From the NCBI GenBank assembly GCA_902525585.1, contig CABZHQ010000002.1, positions 1-64,000 on the forward strand: DNA of 64,000 bases. Direction: 5' to 3'. Under the pieces are notes generated by a model that saw nothing but the letters and a program-made list of their open reading frames with translations, was not told the origin of the DNA and searched no databases. The position numbers were made by a program, and so were the translations under genes. The DNA is from an uncultured Prochlorococcus sp. GTDB lineage: Bacteria; Cyanobacteriota; Cyanobacteriia; PCC-6307; Cyanobiaceae. Numbering within the stretch: the stretch's first letter is position 1; each line of letters opens with the position of its first letter. This document shows positions 1 to 8,594 of the stretch, piece after piece.

Positions 1-915
1 CTTATTAACTTTATTTCTATTTTTTTCTATGGATTTACTTCGAGATTCCAAAAATTGACTATAAGGAATGCCATTTGGCAGAGAATCATTATCTAATATT
101 TGGACATAATTAATAAGACGATCAATACCTCCTTCAAATTCATTTATATCCAATTGCAAAGTAAAGTAATCTTCAAAGTTGTTTTCTAAAAAGGACTCAA
201 AATCTTTAGAAGTAATTAATCCCTGGAAATAAACGATATTGTTTTCATCATCAAATTTCACACCTAATACTATTTGAGGGGATTCTCCATATCCTCCAAT
301 TCTTATATAAGAGTTTTTTAAAAACTCTACATTTTCTTTTAATGAAAAGTCAGAAGGAACTTTATCTACTAGTTCATTAAGAATTCTTTCCCCGCCAGAT
401 AAATTGAATAATTTATTATCTTTAAGTGATTGACTAATATTATCTAAAGAAAGATCTTTTCCTTCTGAATACAACAAAAGGGCTGTTCTAAAAATCTCTT
501 GATGAATATCAATATAAAAAACATCAGGAGGTATAACCGTCATAACATCTTTTATAAAATCAGGATATTTCAAAATTGTTCCTATTATTGATTCCTCTAT
601 TTCCCTATTTTTTCCCAAAGCACCCATATTATCTAACCAACTCTTTATGGGTATAGAAATCTGATCGGATGTAATACCTGTAATAACAATTTGTATGGCA
701 AAGTTATTTAAATAGAGCAGGCCTTCAGAAAAATAATTTTTAATATTTAAATGTAAATCTGATTCTAATTTTCTTTCTTTAATAAGCTTTTTTAAAGCCA
801 ATAAAATCATCTCCTCCTTTGAAGCGTTATTAATAGAGTCCAATAAAACTGATCCTTCAGGAATAGAAAAAGCCTCTATATAATCATCTTTTGGTTTTTT
901 AGTTTTTATGCTCAT
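1..915 (-). CDS. DnaB-like helicase N-terminal domain protein (partial, runs off left edge)
   Basis: Not in ORF track because truncated. Reverse-strand translation from ATG at 915: MSIKTKKPKDDYIEAFSIPEGS...NREIEESIIGTILKYPDFIKDVMTVIPPDVFYIDIHQEIFRTALLLYSEGKDLSLDNISQSLKDNKLFNLSGGERILNELVDKVPS, matching the DnaB_N pattern; ATGA 4-bp overlap with the upstream gene. Confidence 0.75.
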   Translation of the reverse strand, partial: MSIKTKKPKDDYIEAFSIPEGSVLLDSINNASKEEMILLALKKLIKERKLESDLHLNIKNYFSEGLLYLNNFAIQIVITGITSDQISIPIKSWLDNMGALGKNREIEESIIGTILKYPDFIKDVMTVIPPDVFYIDIHQEIFRTALLLYSEGKDLSLDNISQSLKDNKLFNLSGGERILNELVDKVPSDFSLKENVEFLKNSYIRIGGYGESPQIVLGVKFDDENNIVYFQGLITSKDFESFLENNFEDYFTLQLDINEFEGGIDRLINYVQILDNDSLPNGIPYSQFLESRSKSIEKNRNKVNK

Positions 916-2207
916 GATCTTATGAATTCATTAATAAGAGTTTTTATTAAGTAATTATCTTTTGAATAAATAATTTTTTTAAGTAAAGACAAAACATTAT
1001 CTAAAGTCTTTGGATCTTTTTTTAAATTCTCAAAGTCTGGGTAATTTTTTAACTCAATAGCTGTTTTTAAGACAATATCTTCTATTAACAAGTTTTCCTT
1101 GAGCAGTTTACTAACCCAACTCTGTTTATGGCCACACTTTTCAGCGATCTTTCTTTGTGAAAGTCCTTTGGCATATAAAATCCAACATAACTTTCTATTT
1201 GGATCTTTATCCCACTTTTTTTGTTCTTTGTTTAGAACTTCTTTTATTACACTTCTAGCAGATGTATTTATTGTGTAATTGATAAAATTAATATTTTTTG
1301 AATCGTATTCTGAGTCTAAATTATTATCTTCCGAACTAGAATTTAGTTCTTCCCTGTAAGGTAAAGAATCTTTTAATTTTATAGATGGAGACATGTAACT
1401 TCTTACTGCTTTATCTATAAGCAGAAGATTATCAAAATTTTTTTGCTTAGGTATTAGTGAATTCAAGAAGTTTGAATCTGGTTCCCAACCAATAATTCTT
1501 CCCGTTTTCTCTTTATATTTTAATTTCGCTTTTGAATAACTATCGGTATATGACTTATGAAGAGTTTCCACTTGTTCTAAGGTCATGATATCTGAATCAT
1601 ATCTATTCCAAGCCTCTTTGACTCTTTTTAGACTTGTATTATTTAGCAATGCCCAGGGTGTTATTAGAAAAAGACCACAACTTCTGAAATAAGATTTAAG
1701 TTCAGAATCAGATTTAACATTAATTGCTATCCATGTATTAATTTTTGCAATGGAATCATTAAAATTAAAGATAATTCTTGCAGTAAGAGGTCTTATATTT
1801 TTTTCTGGTATTTTAGATATATTTTTCCAAGTAAATGGAAACCTTAGAAATCCAGACCCTTGATTATTTTTTCTTATTTTTAAAAAATCACTTCCTTTAT
1901 CATCAAGGACACAGATCAACATACTAAACAAATCTATCTCATCATTATTTTTTCTCTCTTTTAAATAAAGATAATTAATCTCTTTATATATCCCATGACT
2001 AACCCTGCAGCGAAGAGAAGCCAGAGGTTTTATTGAATTATTCAATTTTTTACTTAAAGAAAATAATTTTTTATCTGTTTGATCTGATATTTCATCAAAC
2101 TTAATAGAATTTTCCTCTAAAAATTCTAAACAAACTTTACTAAATCTCCTTACTACACTTTTTTTTGAAGAATTTATTACCCAAAAATTAGTATATGAAC
2201 TATCCAA
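912..2207 (-). CDS. HTH-containing protein, possible replication/partition regulator of a mobile element
   Basis: 431-aa ORF; C-terminal HTH 'GLSQRKIAEKCGHKQSWVSKLLKE'; translationally coupled to the DnaB_N protein. Confidence 0.6.
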   Translation of the reverse strand: MDSSYTNFWVINSSKKSVVRRFSKVCLEFLEENSIKFDEISDQTDKKLFSLSKKLNNSIKPLASLRCRVSHGIYKEINYLYLKERKNNDEIDLFSMLICVLDDKGSDFLKIRKNNQGSGFLRFPFTWKNISKIPEKNIRPLTARIIFNFNDSIAKINTWIAINVKSDSELKSYFRSCGLFLITPWALLNNTSLKRVKEAWNRYDSDIMTLEQVETLHKSYTDSYSKAKLKYKEKTGRIIGWEPDSNFLNSLIPKQKNFDNLLLIDKAVRSYMSPSIKLKDSLPYREELNSSSEDNNLDSEYDSKNINFINYTINTSARSVIKEVLNKEQKKWDKDPNRKLCWILYAKGLSQRKIAEKCGHKQSWVSKLLKENLLIEDIVLKTAIELKNYPDFENLKKDPKTLDNVLSLLKKIIYSKDNYLIKTLINEFIRS

Positions 2208-2333
2208 AAGGCTGTAATTGATTTTTAAAATTATACCTAAATTCTTAAAATTTAAAATTTAAGTTTAAATATAATTTGGAATCATTAGCAATTTATTGAA
2301 ACTATATATTTCTCACAAATTATTTTTATACAA

Positions 2334-3272
2334 ATGCATGATTTATTAAATCTTTCTACTCTCTTTATTTCTTTGATAAGCCTTATTACTCTATTAATTT
2401 TTATTGGAAAAAAAATTAGAAATAATTCTCAATTATTTATGCCAAAAGAATATAAAACTGTAAAAAGAATTGTTAATAAAATTTCTAAGAAAAATGATCT
2501 TGGTGATTATCCTTTTACTTTTTCAATAACTGCAGGTTCAAGAGGTACTTGGATTGCTAAATCTTTAGGTTTATCAACAAAAAATGAATCATGCCTTCAT
2601 TTAAAACACGTTAATCCTTTTATTAAATATAAAGGTAAGCTATCTTATGAAATTAATGAAGCAATAAGACAAGCATATCTTTTAGATAATGTAGAAGCTT
2701 GTGCATATCCAAATGGATATATTCAAATTAGTAGGTCGAGTTTTAAGTGTAATGAAAATTTTGAAGATTATCTGGCTTTTGTAATAGGACATGAAATTAG
2801 CCATGTACTTAATGAAGATAGTTTTAATAATTCATTGAAGGTAAGCAAAGAAGGTAAAAAACTAAAAACAAAAAAGAAAATGGAACTTGGTTTTGAAGTT
2901 TCTAGAGATTCTGAAAGAGAGGCTGATATCTGCTCAGCAAAAATGTTGATAAATGCTGGATATTCAACATCTATACCAATAAAAGCACATGATTTTATTT
3001 CAAAAAAAATTGGTTATGGGTATGAAACCGAAAAAAAAAGTACCCATCCTGGATATGAAGAAAGAAGAAATAACCTAATAGATTTTATTTTTAAAAATTA
3101 TCCAGATTCTTCAGAAAACAAAGGATATACAAAAGGGAGTTGGAAATATGACCGGAAAGAAAATACTCTTACATACAAGATAAAAGAAAGGTATTCTCCG
3201 CCTAAAGAAGAGAATTTAAAAGCAGCAACCAACCTTGCAAAAGCTTTTGAAGGGGAAGTAATAAAAAATTGA
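2334..3272 (+). CDS. Membrane-anchored M48-like zinc metalloprotease
   Basis: N-terminal hydrophobic helix, HEISH (HEXXH) motif, downstream 'SEREADICSAKMLINAGY' resembling the third-ligand region of M48 peptidases. Confidence 0.7.
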   Translation: MHDLLNLSTLFISLISLITLLIFIGKKIRNNSQLFMPKEYKTVKRIVNKISKKNDLGDYPFTFSITAGSRGTWIAKSLGLSTKNESCLHLKHVNPFIKYKGKLSYEINEAIRQAYLLDNVEACAYPNGYIQISRSSFKCNENFEDYLAFVIGHEISHVLNEDSFNNSLKVSKEGKKLKTKKKMELGFEVSRDSEREADICSAKMLINAGYSTSIPIKAHDFISKKIGYGYETEKKSTHPGYEERRNNLIDFIFKNYPDSSENKGYTKGSWKYDRKENTLTYKIKERYSPPKEENLKAATNLAKAFEGEVIKN

Positions 3273-3275
3273 TAC

Positions 3276-3623
3276 TTAAAAAGTCTTTCTCCTTTTAGAT
3301 ACTTGATTTGGCTTAATTACGAGATTCGCAATTTCTTTATAGCAACCCAAGCTCACTCCATATTGTTTATCAGCCTCTGATTTAACTGCTAGCCGTTGAT
3401 ATTGAGTCAATAACCATGCCACCATTTCTTTATTATCATGATTATCGAATCCTTTAGATAGTTCTTTATTAGCCCAAACCACATCCATATTGGCTGATCT
3501 TCTTGTTAAACCGTAGTCTCTCATTAAATATTGAATTGTTTCACCCGTCCCCCAACCATCTTGGAGGCGTGAAAGTGCTGAAATTCTTCTTTTTTTTCTT
3601 TCTTCTCTAGTCACTCTTGCCAT
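3276..3623 (-). CDS. Small HTH protein, possibly terminase-small-subunit-like
   Basis: 115 aa; basic N-terminus, HTH-like 'TGETIQYLMRDYGLTRRSANMDVVWANKEL', C-terminal helical 'QYQRLAVKSEADKQYGVSLGCYKEIANLV' resembling small terminase oligomerisation helices; next to integrase. Confidence 0.45.
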   Translation of the reverse strand: MARVTREERKKRRISALSRLQDGWGTGETIQYLMRDYGLTRRSANMDVVWANKELSKGFDNHDNKEMVAWLLTQYQRLAVKSEADKQYGVSLGCYKEIANLVIKPNQVSKRRKTF

Positions 3624-3708
3624 AAGAAAAGAAAACCCGCATGTCTATATTCTAAGAACTAAGGTTTTAAATATCTAAATCTTGTTATTTGTTTTTTTGA
3701 TCCCAATT

Positions 3709-4923
3709 TTATTTATTTAACTTTTTAGATGCTTTAATTGCATCAACTTGATCATAAGTACTGTTGTATATCCTGAAATGGGTATTGATATCATGACCAA
3801 GACTTTTACTTGCAGCCCTTGCATCAATATCTGCATGAATACTTCTTATACCCCAATGATGTCTAACTGAGGTTAACTGTAAATTGTCTATTCCTAATTC
3901 TCTAGCTCTAGGTTTTAAGTACCTAAGCCACTGATTTCCTAGATATTTTACTTGAGATGGACTGTAACTATTTAAGTCAAAGGAATATGGTCTTTCAATA
4001 TTTTCAAGTTCCCACTTTTCGGCAAGTTCCTTAGTAAGTGCGATTGGATATTTAAGATGCATTGCTTTTTTAGCTTTTGGAATATTAACAGAAGTAGCAG
4101 TTCCGCTAGCGATATCAGGCACTAGTGAAAAAGTTTCTCCTGATCTTGTACCGTAAACATATTGTGCAGCGGTCAACCATCCCCATTTCTTATTATCTCT
4201 AACCATATCTATAAGTTGAACAAATTTATGTTCATCAATAGGTGACTTAGTTTTTGGAATATAACTCCCAACAAATTTATCAATTTTATCTAAATTTTCT
4301 ATTCCATTTAAAAGTCCAAGTTTTTTATAGAATTGACAAAGTTTTCTTCTTTTATCCGACTCGGGATGAGAATCATACTGTATAGAATCTAATAATAATT
4401 CAAGAGTAAGAACTGCGTTTTGAGGAAGTTTCTTTAAGTAATTAGCTTGTAAATTCCAGGTTCTTTGCTTTATTTCTTTATTTCTATCTTTATCCTTCCA
4501 GTACTCTATTTCTAGTTTTGAGATACCCTCTGCAACGGTAATACCTCCACCTGAGATTTCTACTTTTGGCGCATCCCATAAAAGTTCCTCAGGGATAAAT
4601 CCATTTTTTTTTATGTATTCCATCAGTTGCAAAATTCTTGCTTCAGCTGAAACTAAATTAGAAATATCAGTAGACAATCTAAGTGGAATCTTCCTATCTT
4701 TTCTGGCCCCTTTGCTATCTGTGAAAGTTCCCCTGATGTATAAATAGTTTTGTTTAGATAATATTCGTGCTTTTATACTTCTTTCTTTGAATTTCTCATT
4801 CAATTCTTCTATCTTTTTCTTCAATAGTTCCGAATCTGGTTCCGAATTTCCCACTGCATCAACATCACCTAAGGTATTAACACCAGACTTTCTTTTGTTA
4901 ATATTTGCTGATTTTTTACTCAT
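3709..4923 (-). CDS. Tyrosine recombinase / site-specific integrase
   Basis: C-terminal catalytic motifs: 'YGTRSGE', 'VRHHWGIR' (HxxR-like), 'LGHDINTHFRIYNSTY' (H...Y); adjacent to tRNA-Ser. Confidence 0.85.
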   Translation of the reverse strand: MSKKSANINKRKSGVNTLGDVDAVGNSEPDSELLKKKIEELNEKFKERSIKARILSKQNYLYIRGTFTDSKGARKDRKIPLRLSTDISNLVSAEARILQLMEYIKKNGFIPEELLWDAPKVEISGGGITVAEGISKLEIEYWKDKDRNKEIKQRTWNLQANYLKKLPQNAVLTLELLLDSIQYDSHPESDKRRKLCQFYKKLGLLNGIENLDKIDKFVGSYIPKTKSPIDEHKFVQLIDMVRDNKKWGWLTAAQYVYGTRSGETFSLVPDIASGTATSVNIPKAKKAMHLKYPIALTKELAEKWELENIERPYSFDLNSYSPSQVKYLGNQWLRYLKPRARELGIDNLQLTSVRHHWGIRSIHADIDARAASKSLGHDINTHFRIYNSTYDQVDAIKASKKLNK

Positions 4924-4960
4924 TTAACAAGAAAAGAGGAGTTCCGAATAAGTTCCGAAT
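4827..4960. repeat. Four direct repeats GTTCCGAAT (4827, 4839, 4941, 4952)
   Basis: Exact 9-mers in two pairs with 12- and 11-bp spacing, spanning the integrase start. Confidence 0.7.
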
Positions 4961-5048
4961 TTATGCCCTTAAATGTCCCAAAATGTCCAGTATATGTCAA
5001 GGTTTATGAAATAATTAAAAATTTAAAAATCTTCGGCAATAAGGCTTA

Positions 5049-5078
5049 TTGTAGGCTGTCACTTCCCTTTGCTATACT
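5049..5078 (+). promoter_or_regulatory. Probable sigma70-type promoter of tRNA-Ser
   Basis: TTGTAG (5049-5054), 18-bp spacer, TATACT (5073-5078), about 30 bp upstream of the tRNA. Confidence 0.5.
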
Positions 5079-5109
5079 GTTTAGGTGGCTAAAACTGAAT
5101 AGTCCCTTA

Positions 5110-5196
5110 GGAGGGGTGGTCGAGTGGTTTAAGGCTCTAGTCTTGAAAACTAGCGTGTCTGCAAGGGCACCGTGGGTTCGAATCCCACCCCCTCCG
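5110..5196 (+). tRNA. tRNA-Ser (anticodon UGA)
   Basis: 87 nt; acceptor GGAGGGG/CCCCTCC plus discriminator G; anticodon loop CT-TGA-AA at 5142-5148; long variable arm; GGTTCGAATCC T-arm. Confidence 0.95.
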
Positions 5197-5197
5197 T
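5182..5197. repeat. Candidate att core 1 (ATCCCACCCCCTCCGT) in tRNA-Ser 3' end
   Basis: Exact 16-bp direct repeat with 6447-6462; 12 bp of it repeated at 11509-11520. Confidence 0.8.
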
Positions 5198-5208
5198 ACC
5201 AAGACATA

Positions 5209-5337
5209 TTCTCAGGAGTTCTCATAACTTCTCATATGTTCTCAAAATTATTTTAAAGCTTCCGAAAAGAAGATATATCCAGAATTAAACTTAACTTAGC
5301 CTTCTCATACTTTCTCATTCATACTCATATTTTCTCT
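5209..5337. repeat. Two blocks of four TTCTCA-like units with 10-bp period
   Basis: TTCTCA at 5209, 5219, 5229, 5239; TTCTCA at 5302, 5312, then TACTCA at 5322 and TTCTCT at 5332. Confidence 0.75.
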
Positions 5338-5344
5338 TCATTTT

Positions 5345-5385
5345 GGTAGGGGAAATGGTAGGGGTTTTGTTGTAATTGGTAGGGG
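5345..5385. repeat. GGTAGGGG repeats (5345, 5357, 5378)
   Basis: 5345-5364 GGTAGGGGAAATGGTAGGGG is identical to 6360-6379. Confidence 0.75.
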
Positions 5386-5447
5386 TACGAGTTCAGTTTT
5401 GAAATTCGATCTAAAATATATGGTAATAAGTTCTTTTTTGTGAAGAG

Positions 5448-6320
5448 ATGGATAAATCTGATTTTGATGAATATGGTGTTCAAAGAGAAAATACTAAATT
5501 AGATAATTTTTTAAAAAGAGATTCAACCGAATATATGAGATTGCAGGGTTCCGAAAAAACTCTTTTTAAGGAAAGACAAAATACAGAAATGTATGAGATG
5601 AAATCTAACGGGGAATATAAAAGAAGAGATTATGATGGAACACTAGTCCTTACTACAAGAAGGCTTACTTTCTCACTTTATTCTCCACGAGGTAGGGCAT
5701 CAATACTTGCAATGACACCATTAATGGGTTCTGCAAATTACAGATACGGACTCAAAGAGAAAGATTATATTATTTTTTCATACCCAACATTTTTATTGCT
5801 TGGTAAATTCATCAATAAAGCTCCTGATAAATTTTTAGGAATACAACTTGCTGATGATATTCAATGGATAATTGAAGATGAAAAAGTTAAGTTTATAATG
5901 CCTGCAATGCAGGAAGAAACTATTAAAAATATAAATGACATTCTTAGCTTGGAACTAGATCAATTTATCTACAAAATGATGTTCGGTTTTAAAGATACCG
6001 AACTGTATCAAAAATGGGATGAGTTTGCTGAAACTCAGGATAAAGAAGTACTTCTAAATAATTTATTAAAAGAGAATAATCATTTTAAATTTAAAAGATC
6101 TTCTTTATTAAAGAAAATTTTGCAAGAAGGTGAAACCACAAGAAAATCAAAGGATGAGAAAGAAAATTTGAAAAGTCCAGAAAAATCAATTCCTAAATTT
6201 GAAAGTGAAAAAACTTTCAGTTATGCAGATGAGCTTGGGAAACTTATAGATTTAAAAGAAAAGGGATTACTTACTGATGAAGAATTTAGTGCCGCTAAGG
6301 CTAAACTTTTAAATTTGTGA
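5448..6320 (+). CDS. SHOCT-domain protein with possible PH/GRAM-like N-terminal domain
   Basis: C-terminal 'YADELGKLIDLKEKGLLTDEEFSAAKAKLL' is a typical SHOCT motif; N-terminal 'DGTLVLTTRRLTF' is typical of bacterial PH-like domains. Confidence 0.65.
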   Translation: MDKSDFDEYGVQRENTKLDNFLKRDSTEYMRLQGSEKTLFKERQNTEMYEMKSNGEYKRRDYDGTLVLTTRRLTFSLYSPRGRASILAMTPLMGSANYRYGLKEKDYIIFSYPTFLLLGKFINKAPDKFLGIQLADDIQWIIEDEKVKFIMPAMQEETIKNINDILSLELDQFIYKMMFGFKDTELYQKWDEFAETQDKEVLLNNLLKENNHFKFKRSSLLKKILQEGETTRKSKDEKENLKSPEKSIPKFESEKTFSYADELGKLIDLKEKGLLTDEEFSAAKAKLLNL

Positions 6321-6359
6321 AACGCTTACTTTTTGAATAAAAATCGAGAGTTAAAAAGT

Positions 6360-6379
6360 GGTAGGGGAAATGGTAGGGG
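6360..6379. repeat. GGTAGGGGAAATGGTAGGGG, second copy
   Basis: Exact 20-bp match to 5345-5364; followed by TTCTCA at 6405 and 6415 (10-bp period) before candidate att core 2. Confidence 0.75.
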
Positions 6380-6446
6380 AAATGAAAATCGAACTCAGAA
6401 ATCGTTCTCATCCCTTCTCATAGCTTGTTATTTAGCATAAAAGCTG

Positions 6447-6462
6447 ATCCCACCCCCTCCGT
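6447..6462. repeat. Candidate att core 2 (ATCCCACCCCCTCCGT)
   Basis: 16-bp exact copy of the tRNA-Ser 3' end, in the same orientation. Confidence 0.8.
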
Positions 6463-6549
6463 TCTAATTACGAATCAGGAAATATCAGATCTAGTCAGAG
6501 TATCCGAGAAAGACTGGTATCAGAAAGTATCCAGTAAAATAAGATATTC

Positions 6550-6591
6550 ACACAAACATATAATTCAGATTTATGAATTATATGTTTGTGT
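6550..6591. terminator. Perfect 18-bp hairpin, probable terminator downstream of the RM operon
   Basis: ACACAAACATATAATTCA-GATTTA-TGAATTATATGTTTGTGT, followed by T-rich DNA. Confidence 0.65.
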
Positions 6592-6776
6592 TTTGTTTGT
6601 GTTTTTTACTTATGTGTTTGTGTTTTTTTTTGATTTTCTATTCTTTATTCCCCACATCTCAAAGTAATTCTGACCCTTCTCCATCGGAGTATTCTTAACC
6701 CAAACTAACTTTTTTCATTATTTCTGTTGTATTTGAAAGAGCATAGGTTTGGTTGCAGAAATTACTCATAATTGAA

Positions 6777-8585
6777 CTAGGTCACACTAAGTATTTCTGT
6801 TATATCATCTTGAAGTTTTCTTATTTCTTTGTTAAGTCCTTCCATCTCTTTTTCTTTCAATTTGAAACTTTCTATAAGTTCCTTCTGTGTGGATTCTGGA
6901 GGTATTGGTATTTCCATATCCTTAAATTTATCCATATCTAAATTCTTTTGACCAACTCCCCTGGTAAAGGAGTAAATTTCCTTCATTCTATATAACATAA
7001 CGTAATCCATGTACTCTTGAATAACGCCTTTATGCTGTTTTACTTTAATAGTGAGACCTGAGTCATTTAAAAAAAACTTTCCTTTTACCTTCCTTACGCA
7101 TATTTCTGAAATTGCAAATCTTCCAATAACTACTCTGTCTTCTCTGTTATATGGTCTATCAGTAATAAATGATGCGTCACCACCTCCATATACATCATAT
7201 GTGGTACCTGTGTCATTTTTTTTTGTTATTCTGGTTCCATATTCTATTTGTGCTAACTCAGACAACTTATCAGTTGGGTATATAGATGAGATTTTAAAAT
7301 TCACATCATGATTCTCTAAAGGGAATTCAAAGTTTTTCTTTTTAGATATTTCTTTTTTCGTGATTGAATATTCATTATTTTGCGGATTTTTTAGATAATT
7401 TTTTACAATCTTAGAACATTTGGGAAGATCATTTTCTTTGATTGGAAGTCTCTGATCCCCAAGAGAGAACCCATCATTATTTATTTGAAAATAGAAAATC
7501 TGGTCAGTTTTTTTAAATAATAATTTATCCAAAAAAAGTATGTAAGTTTTAGCGGGAGTATATGGTTTAAAAACCCCTCTTGGTAGAGAAACAATTCCTA
7601 CAAGGGACTCATTAATAAGTGATTTTCTTAGACCAACATAATCCTTGTCTTTTCTAAATAATATTCCTTCTGGGACTATTATTGCTGCCCTACCTTTTGG
7701 AGTTAAGTGCTCATTGATGTAACTTGTAAATAATATCTCTGCTTTTTTTGAAGAAAGTGCAAATCTGTTATGAGGTTTAATTCCTCCTGTTGGAGTAAAG
7801 AACGGAGGATTTGCAAGAATTAAATCAAAGTATTCGTTCCATTTTGAATCATCTGAGAGAGTGTCATATTCGGAAATTTTTGGTTCACTTATGTTGTGTA
7901 AGTACATGTTAACAAGTGATGCCTTGATCATGCCTGGTTCAATATCGTAACCATGTATGTTTTTAGAAACATTAATTTTTTCTTCTAGGGAAATATTTTT
8001 GGCAAGAATGTATTTATAAGCAGAGATTAAAAATCCCGCAGTTCCACATGCTGGATCTAAAATTCTTTCATTTGGTTTTGGTTCGAGAAGTTCAACAATG
8101 AAATCAATTATATGTCTTGGGGTTCTAAATTGACCCAACTCTCCCTGCGATCCAGTTATTTTTAAAAGATGTTCGTATGCCGAACCCAAATCTTCAGAAT
8201 TATCATATGAGATTTGATCTAATACTATAAAAAACTCATTAAAAGTCTTGGGATCATCAATTATGCTCGGAATGTTTGAAAAAATATCTCTAAATAATTT
8301 TTCTATTGACTTTTCATTCGCGATTGCGTCAATGCCTTTTTTGAATATGTCTAATTTATCTGCACTACTATTCTTAGTATTCTTGATTTGGTCCCATGAG
8401 AACTCCTCTAAACTCCCTTTAAAAAAGTTTTTCTTGCCACCCCATGAAAGTGATTTATTGTCCATGTCATTCATGAACTTATACATAAGACCTAAAGTTA
8501 TTTGCTCCACTTGTCTCTGTGGGTCAGGGAACTTCCCAACAAGAATGTTTCTTAAAGTATTAACTTTATTTATTACTTCTGACAT
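6777..8585 (-). CDS. hsdM: Type I restriction-modification methyltransferase (HsdM) fused to a C-terminal specificity-type domain
   Basis: N-terminal HsdM helical region, 'GQFRTPRHIIDFIVELLEP', SAM motif 'ILDPACGTAGFLISA', 'NPPF' motif; C-terminal 'GYGTRITKKNDTGTTYDVYGGGDASF...KDMEIPIPPESTQKELIESFKLKEKEMEGLNKEI' is HsdS-like (one TRD plus conserved helix). Confidence 0.88.
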   Translation of the reverse strand: MSEVINKVNTLRNILVGKFPDPQRQVEQITLGLMYKFMNDMDNKSLSWGGKKNFFKGSLEEFSWDQIKNTKNSSADKLDIFKKGIDAIANEKSIEKLFRDIFSNIPSIIDDPKTFNEFFIVLDQISYDNSEDLGSAYEHLLKITGSQGELGQFRTPRHIIDFIVELLEPKPNERILDPACGTAGFLISAYKYILAKNISLEEKINVSKNIHGYDIEPGMIKASLVNMYLHNISEPKISEYDTLSDDSKWNEYFDLILANPPFFTPTGGIKPHNRFALSSKKAEILFTSYINEHLTPKGRAAIIVPEGILFRKDKDYVGLRKSLINESLVGIVSLPRGVFKPYTPAKTYILFLDKLLFKKTDQIFYFQINNDGFSLGDQRLPIKENDLPKCSKIVKNYLKNPQNNEYSITKKEISKKKNFEFPLENHDVNFKISSIYPTDKLSELAQIEYGTRITKKNDTGTTYDVYGGGDASFITDRPYNREDRVVIGRFAISEICVRKVKGKFFLNDSGLTIKVKQHKGVIQEYMDYVMLYRMKEIYSFTRGVGQKNLDMDKFKDMEIPIPPESTQKELIESFKLKEKEMEGLNKEIRKLQDDITEILSVT

Positions 8586-8594
8586 GTCTGATTT

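Noticed and set aside
4963-5256. 97-aa ORF in the track
   Set aside because: It reads straight through tRNA-Ser and the att region; spurious.
5209-5337. CRISPR-like array from regular TTCTCA spacing
   Set aside because: Units are 6 bp with 4-bp gaps; far too short for CRISPR repeats and spacers, and no cas genes are present.
6425-6941. ORFs 6425-6667 and 6753-6941
   Set aside because: The first spans the att repeat and hairpin; the second is antisense to the 3' end of hsdM with low-complexity Phe-rich composition.
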